DNA of 64,000 bases, from NCBI RefSeq assembly GCF_026151205.1, contig NC_087073.1, positions 4,175,001 to 4,239,000 on the forward strand, written 5' to 3'. The stretch comes from Bolinopsis microptera. Its lineage: Eukaryota > Ctenophora > Tentaculata > Lobata > Bolinopsidae. The position numbers and the translations under genes were made by a program. A model generated the notes under the pieces. It did no database searches. It saw nothing but the letters and a program-made list of their open reading frames with translations, and was not told the DNA's origin. Positions 1 to 15,200 of the stretch are shown here, one piece after another; positions within the stretch are counted from its first letter, which is position 1; the number at the start of each line of letters is the position of its first letter.

Positions 1-2690
1 AACACACCCAGTTTTAACCGTTAGGAACCACGTCACACATCACAGAAACGTGATCCAGGTGGAGTGTGGTGCGGGGCTCTTGAGTTACAAACCACTTGTA
101 CCCCAGATAGCATGGACACCAGCAATACAATTATATTAAACTTGTGTACTAGCCAACCGGCCACCTACGCTTATCGAAGCTCACTTATTCAGAGCGGTTC
201 ATTGTCGTAAATCCAAGTTCCTTTTCTTGAAGCACGTGGTTAACTGTTAAAATCTGATATATGTTTTGTTATAAAACCCTGTCGAAGCTTATCCGAAATT
301 TAGGATTACTCAATACTTGTGTCGGACTTGTTGAGATTAACTTTAAGCATAGCCGGTCGTCCGTGAGAGCTGGAAACCTTCCTATTAAATTATATAATGT
401 ATTCTTTAAATTATGATGGGATATTGTATACTTTAACATTATCCACCTTCCCATGTACTCACTGGGTAGGTTTTGTTATGCACGTACCCGTTTAACATAT
501 AATGTTGAATATATAATGTTTTTTCATCTTTTCATATTTCTACTCGTCACTCTGCCTGATCCACATTGGTGTTACGTGGCATAATTATATTACTGAGGCA
601 TATAATTTTAATTAAGGTGCACCCTGGCTCCCCCCACAATGAGTACTATTCACTGTACCCGTCAGTATTTCATTACTATGCTGGCTCCGACGTAGTACAA
701 GGTTGTGAGAATAGCCTCTAGATTTGCACGTGCTAGGAAATTAAACACTGACAGCTCGCACCTTTGTACTACACCGTACATCATCATTATTAGCTTCTCC
801 GGCGCAGTCGTGTCTCTTGCGAAACCAATATATCCATAGTTCCTCTGCACACCGGTGGTGTGTAACCTGCACCATTATTATTGCCAGCAATTCTATTTAG
901 GTCTGCAGAGCCGTGGTGGTAATGGTGGAATTACCATTTTAAATTCTGGTTGACGCGTGGCCACTACCCGGATGACCATATTAACAGTTTTGCTGTAGTA
1001 GGGGTGTGGACACACGTTCGGACATGATTGGTCATTATTTAATGTCAACTCGATGTAAACTAAATAGTCGTAAGAATATTTCGCGTGGTTAATCGCACTT
1101 CTGCTCTAGTCGAAAAGAATTACAACTTGCGAGTTTTTGACCGTCCTTGTTTCTAATCTGTAAACATTGACATATTATATATTAATTGATATACATTTAT
1201 AATACCTCTGCGGCCTGCGCTCGGTTTTCTTTTCTGCTGTGTTCTAAAAGTAAATAACCCTCGGCCTCCACTTTAAGAATTATCACTCCACTGTCAGCGT
1301 TACTCTCCGTATAATAAACAAGACGTGATCTAACCTGCTCACCCTCCCTTCTTCATATCTAACACATGTTCGTGAATATTTATGCGAAATGTAATAATAA
1401 ACGCGGTGGAGGGTGTCTGGTGTATGTTTAAGTGTAAGCTAACACTCCCGCTTGTAGACCACCCGTGGTCCCACTAGGATGATGTAAAATATACCTAATT
1501 TTGTTTACATAAAATTATATTGATAATATATTGACCGAGTAAGCGGTGGCCGGTGGTGTTCTAAACTTCTTCCGTTAGTAAATTTTACCCCCTTGAGAGC
1601 GTTTATTTAATCATTATTACTTATTATACACCTCTGCAGGCTGCAAGCATAATTATTAAAATCCCAATATAGGTCATTTAGGGAGTTGGTTAGTGGGGTT
1701 CTGTAGAAACTATTCTTTGCTCCTTCTTCGTGTACAATCTGCACTCTGCTAGTTTAATGAAACTCTGCACTCTGCACTCTGCATTCTGCACTCTGCTAGT
1801 TTAATGAAACTTTCAGTTGCTGTTTTATACGATTTGTAACCTAATTAACTAGCAAAGATAAATGGTGACAATAGGTAAAAATAGGTAAAAATAGATACCA
1901 ATACTGTACCAATAAAAGAAGAATAGGACAAAGATCAAACCGGGTTGGTCCTTCTGTAAGTCTGTGTAAGTCTGTGTAAGTTTCTGAAGATCATTATGTT
2001 TGTCTCTATCGTTTAGATAATCGTATAATCGATCGTGAACATTGACCACCTGTGTAAAAACGTACGGACTATGGAGTTCAAAATTTTGTCTGTCAGAGTT
2101 AAACTACTGTTACTTTAAAAAATGAGATTTCTGTAGTTTTGAGTTTCAAGTTTGAATATTACAATGATTGTATTGTGGCTACGGTCTATTGAAAACCTAC
2201 ATTGTTTTTGTTAGTTCTTTCATTTAAATGGTCATACTTGTACTTGTTTACTCTCGCTTCACTAGGAAACGAACATATCGACCAAGTCCTTTTTTGGTAG
2301 TTTCCGATGACCATATTAGCATATTTGGTCGTAAGTTGTACCTTTTTAGGATATACATCTAAACCTCTTGGTGAATTCACGCGTAGTGCGTACCATCTTC
2401 CTTAACAAGGAAGAGGCTGTGTATTCAGTACCTACACTTGACTAATTTGTGCAAGCTTTTTGAGGTGCTTCGTGGCTCGTGCAGCGATACGCTTATTATT
2501 ACATGCCCGACTTATTTCTTAATTTTCATGCCTTGTATTTTCACAATCTGTTGGGTAGTGCTGCTTTCTGCATTCTATCCATTGCTTTTGGTTGCTGGCC
2601 TATTTATAAATGTCTTTTCCGCCCCTTTAAATCTAATTTGAACTTACCGTTGAGCAATTATGCTTAATAATGTTGCCGCAATGCCTCACA
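1..2690. other. Upstream AT-rich sequence, no supported gene
   Basis: I see no exon with splice sites and an open frame that I would defend here. There is a short tandem array of a CTCTGCA-type motif at about 1738-1810 and small duplications of AAAATAGGTA at about 1875-1895 and of AAGTCTGTGT at about 1957-1982. A minus-strand open stretch at 2186-2380 has no recognisable domain. Confidence 0.5.
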
Positions 2691-2693
2691 TGG

Positions 2694-2700
2694 TATAAAT
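2694..2700 (+). promoter_or_regulatory. Candidate TATA box of the long coiled-coil gene
   Basis: TATAAAT lies 258 bases upstream of the first ATG at 2958. The spacing allows a leader of about 230 nt. No other promoter element is clear, so this rests on a single short motif. Confidence 0.3.
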
Positions 2701-2957
2701 GTGAGCGAGAAAAAGGTACAAGACGTATGTAATACGTATTTAAACTTGACGTTTTCCGAGGCCTGGCATTGGTCTTTACCCTAGCTAATTCCGTCTAAAA
2801 ATATCTTCTGCATTGTGAAAAATTATACTGGGTGGGTACTGGGTTACAGAGTGCATACCTACCAGCCATTCGTCCCAAAACAGTTATATTTAAAAAACTC
2901 TCCCTGAGTTTGTAGTTTGAGATTTTGTTTGTTTGACCCTGATACTCAAAGGACGAC

Positions 2958-3243
2958 ATGGCTCCAGTCAGCGGATCTTCTGAACAGAGTGCTGAGAAAA
3001 AGGGGAAATCATCCCGATTCTCCATGAAGAAGAAGAAGAAAGAAGACAAGACTCCTTCTCCGGAGAAAGAGGTTGCAACTCCGGACCAGTCGGCACTGTT
3101 GAGTCCACAGACGGGTTCTGAGAGAAGGGACTCGGACTCGAGCAGTCTGAACCGTAGCACTGTTGGTATCAACACACCCGATGGTGATACTCCTAAACGC
3201 AAATCAGGGTTGAATATGTCCTTCAAGAAAAAGAAGGGCAAAG
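2958..3243 (+). CDS. Coiled-coil gene exon 1 (aa 1-95)
   Basis: Starts at the first ATG after an in-frame upstream stop region and ends AAAG|GTAAAT in phase 1. It encodes the basic Ser/Lys-rich head with both MARCKS-like clusters and several SP or TP sites that could be phosphorylated. Confidence 0.8.
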
Positions 3244-6200
3244 GTAAATCATGTGGTCAAGCTATTAGAATACGTTAATTGAACGTGAGGCATTTCGCAT
3301 TTATATGGTTTTTTTGGCCGATAGTCAAAATATGCATTTCCTCGAAAAATGCCTTTAAATTTAGATATTTAAAATGTTTGATGATATCAGACAAGGCACA
3401 TTATCACCTGAAATATAGCACTCTGTATGTGTGCCTTACGTCCTAAACTACGCTCTATAACTACGCTCTATAATATATAGCAGTGGCGCTGTATATTACT
3501 TTAACATAGGAGTGTGATCTCATACCATAGGATATATAGGGACATTTAATACGCGCATACTTGAGAATAGTGCTGAGGAGACTTGAGAATAGTGCCGAGG
3601 TGCAAGGTGCACATTTAACCAACGTGACAGTATCGTGTCAAACAGATGGTGTCATTTGGTGACCAATACTGGATTATGTGTGTGTGTGTGTGTGTGTGTG
3701 GGGCAGGGTGTGTTAGCATTTTGTAATGTACCGAGAGTGACATAGAGATTATTTTATTGAAGCATGTCCGAGGTACGTGTGGTACACCACTTATTGAGTT
3801 ATATAATTTATAGTTTACGGTCGAGTAAGTGATCAGAAAATTAAAAGTAGTCAGTAAGTACAAGTGCAAAAACACGTGCTTTAATCTGACCAATAAAAGC
3901 AACTTTAACTTCTATTCGAAATCGATGTTAAATTGTTAAAAATGTTATCGCTGCTTTTCCTTAAAAACTAGATGTTTAAATTCTGTGACATGTTCCAGAT
4001 TTTCTAGAATTATTAGCCACAATATTAATTAATTGATAATAAACAAATTAACTGTTTAATAACCCACAGATTTGGGTGCAAGTGCAGAGCACCTCAGAGC
4101 GAGCTCTCAAGATCTTGTGGCCGCCAGGGACAAGGCTGGAATATTGGAGAAGGATCTAGAATCAAAACAGCAGGAACTGGATGGCATCACCACCAAGTAA
4201 ATATGAAGAGTGGTTTTCTGTAGTTAGCGGGGTGGTGAGAATATATATGATCTCCCCAGCTTCTTTTAAAGTTCTTTCTTGTCCACAATGGTAATTACTA
4301 ATAATAAGCAGCCATCTTTGTTATGTTCCTTGCTTTCAAGTTAATCAACAGGGGGTGGGGGGGGGGGGGGGCAACCTCATAAATACCTATTATCCCCCCC
4401 CCCCCCCCTCAAAAACATTTTGGCCCCGGTTATCCACATGGTACTAATTGAAAGAAGCATTATAATAACAATACTTCCTTTCAGGTTATCAGAATTGAAG
4501 TCACGAGTAGATGAGTTGGAGTCAGCTGAGAAGGACCACCTAGAGAAACTAGATGACAGGAAAGCAGAGATTGACAGCTTGAAACGCGAGATATCTCGGC
4601 TGAAGACTGTCGAGGAAGAGGTAAGCAATTTGTTACCAACTGACAGATGTTGTTGTTTTAAGGAGTGGGGGGGGGGGGGTGTTATTACAGAGTCTGTTTG
4701 TACAGGTAGCAGATTCGTACTGTTGGTGTTATTGGGGATGTTTAGTGTACACCGCTTTTATCTGTCAGAACACATTTACCCTTAAATAATATTTTCAACA
4801 ATACAATTTATTGTATAAGATTCTAATAATTTCACATTTCCTCACTTTTTACCTTATCTGCCACATGCTCTAGTGTATCTCTAGTGTACACATTCTAGTC
4901 GCTAGCGCAACTAACACACCTTTTATTGTCCTCACAACAGATTATCAATTGTTCCCACCTGGAGCAAAATGGTGGTAGTTGAAACTTTTTCCACTTCAAA
5001 ACATTCTAAAATATTTGCTCCAGTCTCCTCGAGTCATTAGGGACGACAAATATTTGACTATATAAATACATTGTTTGAGTTTGAATGTCAATACTACAGT
5101 ATAATTATCGTGGTTGTCTGATAACGGTGTCTCGTTCGTAACTCATTATTTAAAACCTGTTTTAGATACAAATTAGTCAATATTATATACCCATCCTCAA
5201 ATCCTACCACTTCTAACCATCTAATGCCTTTTTAAGGCGATGGAAAAAATCTGCTCACTATCACAGAGAATAATAACAGCTATTTAGGAGGAGTTGTTTT
5301 CACTTTTCAGTAGCAGCAGCTGTTGCTGCGAAGTTTTAGGTAGTGCATTGTGTTTACACTGTAATAACAGATAATGTTTCCACCGTGTACTTTCACTTCT
5401 TACATTCTTCATGCTTGACAGTGGATGGCGTTTTTCTCGTGTTCCATGCTGCTTCGTGGTGTCAAATTTTCATCTTCTTGTGGATCCTTCTTGTTCATTC
5501 GAGTTAGCGCTTCAAGTTTAGTCTTCACTGTATATCGTATATCACCTTGCTCATTGTTTTTGAGCAAAAGTTGAAATTAATCCGACAAATTATTAGTAAA
5601 TTTGTAAATCGAGCCTCAATCATTCATGAATCGTCGTATGCGTAATAGAATAATAGCCCAAACTATGAAAACATATCTCAGGATGTAAATAACTAAGAAT
5701 ACCGTGTAATATCCGGATACAAACATTGTTCATTAGTCGCATTATTGTGATGTTTCCGATGAAAATTTCTGATGATTCCGTACGTGTATTACGACAATAC
5801 ACGGAATCATCAGAAATTTTCATTCGAAACACAACGAATATCATTATCAAAATTAATTCAAACTTACTCTGCACATATATAAACTAATTATCGCGATCGT
5901 AGTAATATTACTGTCCTCAGTAAATTTTATCTTTATCTCAAACTGTGAATGAGTTATGATATGTCCACCTCCCTGGCGCTGGCCCAAGCTGCCTTAACTC
6001 TTATCAAGTTATATAGCTTAAATCAAGTTAGATATAGCTTAAAAATCTAAATATGTTCTCGATCAAACCATTATTAAATTTTAGCGCACCTCCATTGTAT
6101 TCGCGTAACCAGATGATTTCTGATAAATATGAACTATAATTTTAGAATATTATATTGATTCATCAAATTTCAAATGGGCTGGCTAAAGTTTTGTTAGATA

Positions 6201-9200
6201 AGGTCTGCCACTAAGTCTGCCAACAGATGTTGCCACATCTCGATCCAAGGAGCCAATCTCATCTGACCTCACTTTTCTGTCATTAAGTGTACTTTTGATG
6301 TATGTGTGACTTTGTAAGTGCACTTTTGTATATGACTGCCCTGAAGTCGCTTATCAAGTTACTAATGAGTGTCTCAGAGTTAATTAAGTTCACCTTCTCA
6401 GTTCTCATATCAGTACATGCTTGCTCTGTCACAAGATTTCTCTTGACGTCTCGTAACCTGAGCAGGTAACTGTCTCCAATTTGTCATAAGTCATATTTTT
6501 ATTCTGTTTTGCGTCATCAGCGATATCTAAAATGGCCTATAATTATATGAGTTCTTCCATTACATTCAATTACACTTTAAAAAGCAAGCGTACAGTAAAA
6601 ACGGGTATAATAACAGTAGCAAGGGACATCTGCACCATGGAATTTGGGCTACATTCTTTCCACTTTGATGGCAATCCTCACTTCCTCAGACTGCATAACA
6701 AAATATCAGAATGTTACAGCTTGTTTAATGTTCCATTCTATCTTGCCTGCTTGTAAAAGTCTTGTTTTGTGAGCCCCGAAACATGCTCGCCACTAGTATA
6801 GCTATAAAATACCAACTACCTGGAATTCCTGTGTTATAAATAGCGGTGTGGCTCGGAGCTGTGGTTATGTCGACTTGGCAGTGGGCCAGAAGAAACTTCG
6901 TAATAACACCTACCCTTCATTATATCAGATTCTTCATTTTCCGAACGGTTCTAGCCTTTATTTCAATTGTCACTCCGGTCTTCAATGCAGTACTGACACT
7001 CCGAGAGCATTTATCAGCACGATTCTAGATTCTTAGATTCGAGAACCAGTCGTTTCCGCATCTATTTGATGGTATAGGTTTGAATTTCACAAATTGGATA
7101 ACTCCATCAGAAAATGTACATCTAAACAGATCATCACACGCTACTTCCCCGTCAAATACCACGCCGATCATTAAATTGGTGTTAAATCGAGCTCTAAGAA
7201 AAGTGCAATCTGATCCGGAATGTCCTGTCTCTCCCTCTACTAATTTCACTGCCCACTTCAGTGACATTGTCTGGTTACTTGACCAATCAAAAACCAGCTC
7301 CACTCGTTCACAAACCACCTTAATTTCATGGAGGTATGCTGTCCCCTGGGTAGCAGCATGCCAATGGTTCCCTAGCTCCCTAGCTCCCTACTAAGTACTC
7401 ATCAACTCGTATGTTTGGATAATTTCATTGTCCTTACCTGCAGTTTGTTTCTCAACACTGTTTCCTTTCTGAAGTTGATATCTTCTGATTGCAACGTCCC
7501 GTAATGCAGAGAATTGTTGCAACTTGCATGTTTCTCTGATATCGTATCACCTAACCCTGGTACATTTATAGTTATTGAATGAACCTGAGAATGAAACAAT
7601 TGATACAGTTGACGCATTATTCAATTAATCGGTGAAGTCAGGATTCAGTATTCCGCCAAACCGATACGCTCCCAAACTAGCACGCTCCCAAACTAGCACG
7701 CTCCCAAACTAGCACGCTCCCAAACTAGCACGCTCCCAAACTAGCACGCTCCCAAACTAGCACGCTCCCAAACTAGCACGCTCCCAAACTAGCACGCTCC
7801 CAAACTAGCACGCTCCCAAACTAGCACGCTCCCAAACTAGCACGCTCCCAAACTAGCACGCTCCCAAACTAGCACACTCCCAAACTAGCACGCTCCCAAA
7901 CTAGCACGCTCCCAAACTAGCACGCTCCCAAACTAGCACACTCCCAAACTAGCACGCTCCCAAACTAGCACGCTCCCAAACTAGCACGCTCCCAAACTAG
8001 CACGCTCCCAAACTAGCACGCTCCCAAACTAGCACGCTCCCAAACTAGCACGCTCCCAAACTAGCACGCTCCCAAACTAGCACGCTCCCAAACTAGCACG
8101 CTCCCTATTTTGATCGGGATATCATCGTTTCCCCGGTCCTCTTTGGTCTCTGCATTGTTTGAATTTTGATGTGATCCTATTGTTTCTATTTCTGTATCAT
8201 TGCGTAGTGTTTTAACATTCCGCTGTACTGGTCACGTCAGAGAGCCTGATCCTTAGTCCCAGCCAGATTTTTGCTGCTTGTTTTTGCCCCATGAAATACC
8301 ATACTTTTAAGCTTGGTTTCCATTCTCTGAGTTACATATATTAAGATGCAATGAAACTATCGGACCACGATGTATGGGGACTTGCCACCCCATGGCAACA
8401 TTAAAATATATCGACTCTGTTACATCGTTTCCTGAAAACTCAGTTTCAAATTGAACCGGGATCTGGTAATACTACACCTTAGATCAATAAAATATGATAA
8501 AAGTAATGCATAACTCAACTTAAGTAAAAGCATTTCTTCGCTTCTGTGATAATTAAATTCTTTTCGAGAGTGGGGGTATGTCTATTTTGATCAGGATCGA
8601 CGTTTCGCACTCACTGATTGTGTAATTGATAGTCTTGTTCGACTTCATCCCAAAGGCCTAATCCTGCACGTCCTTGTCTGCTGTTCTACAATGATAGAAC
8701 CGTCTTCAAAAGTGAGATAATCATAAACCTGACATTCTAGACTAAGTGTCTGTCAATGTTATCATGCCTACTGTTATGTAGTATATGTATCTTGTTTGGC
8801 ACCATCCCCTCTGCGTTCATATTTACTTCCGCCCAAATTTTAAGTTAGGGCTGTCTGTATTTCTGTTCTTGCCAATTGGAACCGATATTGTTGCTGTTCA
8901 ACAAGTTCTGAATACGCCCAACCTTACACATCGCAAGGTGACGTCTTAATAGTTCCTGATCATTTTCACCCAAAAATTCCGACCTGTAAATAATAAATAT
9001 GCCGCCAAATTCCTCTGTCCCTTGTCCCCCTCCCTGGACCACCTTACAGTGTAGTGGTGCCCTGTGCCCATTCACAGCCACTATGGTGCCCTCCTTTCCC
9101 TGGCCCCGCGCCAGGTTCAAAACCAATCAACCATCTGTGATCAGCAGCCCTTTATATCTCGGTGAACTTGATACATTTTTTGTGTTATGTACGATATTTT

Positions 9201-12200
9201 GTTAAGTTGTTTCACGTTTTACTAGTCACAGTTTCTTATGATTGCCTGTACACTGTACCGGTGAATGCTTTTAATATTCAATTTGTGTGCCCTTGCTTAG
9301 TGAGATTGTCTCAAAATAATCAAATAACCAAATTTGTATGCCCCTTGCTAAAATGCATGCGTCCTAGAGTTCAGTTGCACTACAAACTCTTCTATAAATA
9401 TACATCTGTCCCTGACCCACTGATCGAATTACCACTTTTCAAATTAGATGTTGTCAAGGGAATGACTCCAGCTCGCCACCATCCTGTAACCAATACTCTG
9501 TGTTTGTGAGGATCCCACCGCTCGTTTCCAGGACAACAACCACTCAGTAACCACGCAACCACCCGTCCCCCATTCAACATCCTGGAACTCAATATGGACC
9601 TCGAGATCTCGAGCCCACTCGACTGCAGTATAGTCGATTCTGGGCCTTGTTTGTTTGATACTAGCGTCTCGTCCCGTGTCCGGAACAAGTACATGAAAAC
9701 CATCAACATCGAGTTCGATGAGTTGAGTCTCAAAGTAAAGAAGGTTGATGTGCTGTTCGAGGATAAGAGGAGGCCCGAGAATGGTCTCATGCGGTATACT
9801 TATGATGTAAGTAAATTAATTGCGATCTGAGTTTGTCAATTACGTGTAATTTTATAGCGTAAATAGTCTATAATGAATGTAATTTATTCAGTCGTGAGTA
9901 ATGGGCTTCACGCTGATTACCTTACTACTAATTAGTGACTGCCCACCTATTTTTAGATGAGCTAGTAAAGTTGTAGTGTCTCCATAAGTACTCAGCTTTA
10001 CACTCATTAGTGAACATTTTTATGGACCTGTCTTTCTCGTTATACCCCGGCTTATACCCGTGTGATAATTGCGTACAAGCACACACATTCATCACATTCT
10101 CTGGACATTGTTAGTGCTCTCTGATTTGTGATTACATTATTTCATATCCGTCTATCGAAACTATTCTTTAGCTTTGGTTAGTCGAAGTGCTGAACTATTT
10201 CGTGTTTGTATATTTTGCTCGAAGTGCTGAACTATTTCGTGTTTGTTTTTGTTCGGCTTCCTGTTCTTTTCTTTCGTTTTTGTTGCAAAGTTGCCAGTGG
10301 ATTTTACCCACATTTGATCATGCTTAACAACAAAAGGTTAATTAATTAACACGAATGTTTGAATGCGTGTTTAATCCAGTACCATATGACCGGCTATTAA
10401 TGCTCCCCCCGGATACCAGAGTTACCGCTCATGTAGGTTTGTGTTTCAGTAGGTAGTGTACGGAATTTAATTTGCTCGATCCTGTTGTTGTCCCATTTTC
10501 GCCTGCTTCCTTGTTTCTCATTTGATGGTAAGTCTGCTTTATATTTGACATCGAACAAAATTTCGTCTTTTTGTATCGTCAACCATGAGCCATGTACAAA
10601 AGTAGTGCAAGTCTGCCCCGAATAAGCCCCCACTCTTCCCACTGCTAGAAAAGCGGCGATGACACTTGCGACACGTGCAGTTTGGCCAGCACCGCAGACG
10701 GGGACAAACCGAGCAACTTGTACAGCGTCCTCAACACAGACTTCTCCCTCCGACTTAACCGTCAAGACGAAGTGTACAATGATGGTATAATCGTGACGAG
10801 GACTGCTAGGGAGTCAAGCAAGTCTCACGATATCGCTGTAAGATGGGTGATGGGCAGTTCTGTTGTGATTGTGAACCTAGAGTTCAACAACCGTAGCTCT
10901 GGTGGGGTTGTGAACCTAGAGTTCAACAACAACCCTAGCCTCTTTTGTTTGTCACCAGAATTTACATATATTATTTACATTTATGTGTATAAACCATGTA
11001 AATTAATTATTTATGATAATTATGTGTATTAACTCAGTAAGACAATTGTTGAGGCTTTGCTGGCGGGCTTGCCACACATAAGCAGCATTAAAGTTAACCG
11101 GCTCTGGCACATAAAATATTTATATTATCATGTTATATTTTATACAAAATAATATATTGTATATAAATTGATGTAATATAATTTATAATATAATATGAAA
11201 CATAATATACTAATAATTAAATTCTAGGAATAAACGATTGTCGTTGTTTGATCTTAGGCTGAGCAGACTAATGCCTTAAAAACAATAGAAACATGATCTA
11301 AAATTTATTCTAAAAATAGATTCTACCTATTGTCCGAAACGTTAAGTTGTTACGTCCAACAACATGAACTGCATTGTAAAGAATTGAGCTGCAGAGTATG
11401 AATGCGGTTCTCTAATTTCAATTCACAATTTCAATAACTCGAGTCAAAATTTCACTCACTATTACAATTCAGTAATTACACAGTAGTACCACCCAATCTG
11501 TTTACACTCAAAATCAGCCAGATGATATTACCTTATCTACACTCTATCTTGCCACTACTGATAAAACAATACTTGTTTAAGAATCCTGCTGTATTAGTCC
11601 CTTCATCTCGTTAATTAGCTTACTGTGTCATCACCCTCCTTGGTGCTATATAATAGTAATTCACAGTATAATATGTTGATTATTTCATTGATCTCAGTTT
11701 GTTAGCATTCCTTAACTAGCTATGAGCGTTTGAAAAGATTACGTTCACTTTTTTATGACATAATTCAGATTGAAGATCAAAATTACAAAATTACAAACCA
11801 AGGCACCCCATAGAAAACTATACTTGGCATATCGCCCAGACTTCAAATCTATGCTGATGACCAAACGGTTGTCAATCTTGCTCACAGAGATTTCTCTATC
11901 GTTTGTATTCTGTACTGCTGTTTATGGTCAGGTCTGAATATACCAGTAAAATAACATGACTTCTGTCAACACATTTTAACACAAGTAAAGTTGAGGATCG
12001 TGGAGGACGCCCTCCCTCGTTAAAGTGGAGGTATCCAAGCTCACCACTCTTAAGTTTTTTGTGACATAGACCAGAGACTAAAGATCGAAATTCCAAAACA
12101 ATTAGCATCCCGTTTAAAAATTAAAAATAAAATGAAATTTGCAACCTGAGCTGCTGCAATGACTTTTAATTAGCATTAATTAACTACAGACAAACCTCTT

Positions 12201-15200
12201 ATCTATATACCGTGCCTCTCTATACCGGGTACCTCGATATACCGGGCCCCTTCTTTTTACCCAAACTTTAAGTTAAATAGCTCGTTTTGTGCTCGTATTG
12301 TGCAATAAAATTGCATTTTGCTGGTGATATCAGGTCCTAATGGGGCATATGGGACGCTTGACAGGTTATTTGAGAGGTTACAGATACCGGGGATTGGGAT
12401 CATGTGAGCCTCTCTATACCGGTTTTTTTTTCATACCGTGCACTTTTTGTTTCTCCCGATTTTATATAATTATGAATGTAATCTTAATGTAAATCTTCAA
12501 CAATCCTCCTAGGTTCTAACTAAAGTTCTAACTAAACCGTCCAGTCTAATATTCTAAGTAGTTTTTGTAGAAATGTGGTCTTAATGAAACTATTACAAAT
12601 CAGTACAAATTCTGATAATAAGCTCAACTCGAAATCGATCATATTCCAGAGTCCTATTATCTTCACTGCACATGTAATATCCATTTGGCGACATAACTCC
12701 GAGGAAAAGTCTAAAATAACACTGTGATCTACAATTCAAAAGTGTTCTCTTTCATAATAATATAAGGTGTGACATAATAATATAAGGTGTGACAGTCGAC
12801 AAAGCCAACCTATTGTAGACTGATATATAGTACTAAACAGTTCAAAAACGTGGTTAGGCACGAACCAAGGTCACACCTCAATTATAGCTCTTTAAAAGAG
12901 GCTGTCTAACACTGTAAAGTAGGTGTACTTCTGACAAGTCCTCCTCTTAAAAGGTGTGGCTGGTCACTGAGGAAGTGGACGCTTCTTGTTTAGTGGTGTT
13001 GTACAAAGTGTGCAATTATTGTACTAATTAGATACTTCTGTACTCTTTAATATCGTGCTATATTAAATACTGATGGGTTCCCGCTATCGGTCCTTCTAAT
13101 CCTGAATTTTACCGAGTATACTGCCTTGCTGCTGTTAATGTTGCATGATTCTTACTTCTGACCCCCTCGCAAAAGTTAATGGCTATTTTTATCTTGTAGT
13201 CTTGTTAACATTGTTAACTTTCATTTAATTTGCATAAAAGTAGAGTTAAAAACTTAAAACACGGGTGCTTTACGAGCTATTTGTGGAATAAAACCCTAAA
13301 ACTGCAGCACGCATCCCCCAGCATACTTCATACAACCTCCTCTAAGCTCTGCAACACTTTATATACCCTCCTCTCGCACTTTCAATAATTGATACACTTT
13401 TAACACCCGCGAGTTTAGTAACTTTCCTCCACATGCTGTCTACACACGTCATCAGAGAGTCATCACCAAATCATTACCTAATATAAACCACGCTACTTGG
13501 CACGTCTTGACACGATCCTCTTGTCAAGATTCCAACTCCCTGTGATTATCATCCGGTTGTCAGGCCGGTTCTCAGGATTTTCTCTATCGTTTGTATTTTG
13601 TACTGACGTTCATGGTCAGGTCTGAATATACCAGTAAAATAACACCAGACTTCTGTCAACACTTTTCAACACAAGCAAAGTAAGGATTGTGGGGGACGCC
13701 CTCACTTAGATACCCCCACTTCAGTACTCCTTCGAGAGTGTTCTAGCACTCTACTTCATCACTCTCCTGGCACAGACTTTAGCAGTTATTATCTCTTTGT
13801 CACATGTGTTTTACTAGATCGGTATATGACGTCTCCTGCCCTCGAGGAACGACCTCATTCGCACTCTAACAACTTGTTGTCCTGTTGATAGATGACTGTT
13901 GGAATGTTTGGTATGATAACTCACGTCATGTTGCCCTCGGTTATACTTATATGACTACCCAGCAGTGTGTTCAGGTGTTTGTCTTTCCGTTTGGCTGCGC
14001 TTTGCCTTTTCGTAAGTATATTGGTTTTGCTGTGCGATGTTTGGCGATGTTTGGCTTTATTCATTGTTTTGAATTTCTTCCTAAACAATGCTGTTTGTTT
14101 TGATGAGATTTTCTGCTTGCCTGCATTTTACGTGCCGGTGTCTCACTCAGTCATTTTACTATATCAGCAGTTCGTTGTGTGCTTTCGCTTCCCAAACCTA
14201 CAACCACTCCTCACATCATTTGTTTTCACCTTTTCATCGGTAATAAAACTAAAGCAATACATTCACGTCGCACAACCCACTCCAAACACAACATCATTGA
14301 TCATGGTTAGTGGTTACCAGTCTCCATTAGTACGCGCCAAATAAGAAACTCACTCTACAGCAAAGTGAGCACCACGAAGGGTTTAAGTTAACAGTCAAAG
14401 TTAAAAGTTGGGCCTATAACTCCGTTTTAGTTAACGGAACACAAGTTAAAAGTTGGTTCTACATCTATGTGGTGTTAGTGATGCTGTTGTTAGTTCAGTC
14501 TCATGATGTTGATCAAACAGACTTCAAGACGACCTTCTGTCAGCAGATCTATCTATCCAGACAGCCTCGTGTGTCTATTTGTGTGTACACTGGTGCTGAA
14601 AACGCTGGGTTAGGGAGTTGGGGATGGTTTTCTTGTTGAATATGGTGTAGATAATGACAATAATTGTTACGTCAGATACATTTTTAGTAAACTGATTGTG
14701 TCGTTAAATTTGTTTAGTATAAACGTGTTCATTCTAAAAATTGTTCTAAGTTGTTCAAGACTACCTGACTTCCTGATTGCCTCAGCATGCCCTTCAAGAG
14801 CTATGGGAGGAAATCATAAACGTTCATTAGATGAACTGTGCCTGTATTAATCCTACAACAAAATACAATTATATAGCTGGAGATAGAGTTTCTTTATATA
14901 TCCGGTCCCTTATTTTACGAACAAATGCACTTTTGAGGATTTGAGGCCTACTTATCCAGACTATTTCTCTGTCCTACTTTGTGACGGTGATCTTTACAAG
15001 TCTGTGCACTGAATTCCTAGAATTCGTTATTTATGGACCTGCTAATTTTGGAACCCGTGCAAAGGAATTTTGTCCCTGAATTCGCTATGATGTTCAGATT
15101 TAGATGTGATGTAGTATAATTAAAATTCCATATTTAGCTTCGGCTTGAGTAACTTAATTGAGAACTTAGAGTAAATAACAAAAAATACTGCAACTGTCAA

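Noticed and set aside
7080-7394. 104-codon plus-strand frame
   Set aside because: Complement of the nested minus-strand exon, which has matching acceptor, phase and stop.
7666-8105. CRISPR-like regular array
   Set aside because: The units are contiguous with no unique spacers and the host is a eukaryote; it is a minisatellite.
12180-12450. pogo/Tigger-like element (repeated TATACCG words)
   Set aside because: No pair of terminal repeats or TA target duplication could be placed.
13885-14344. Hydrophobic plus-strand frames resembling a membrane protein
   Set aside because: Two overlapping frames are both open and T-rich; no splice sites, repeats of coding bias or motif.
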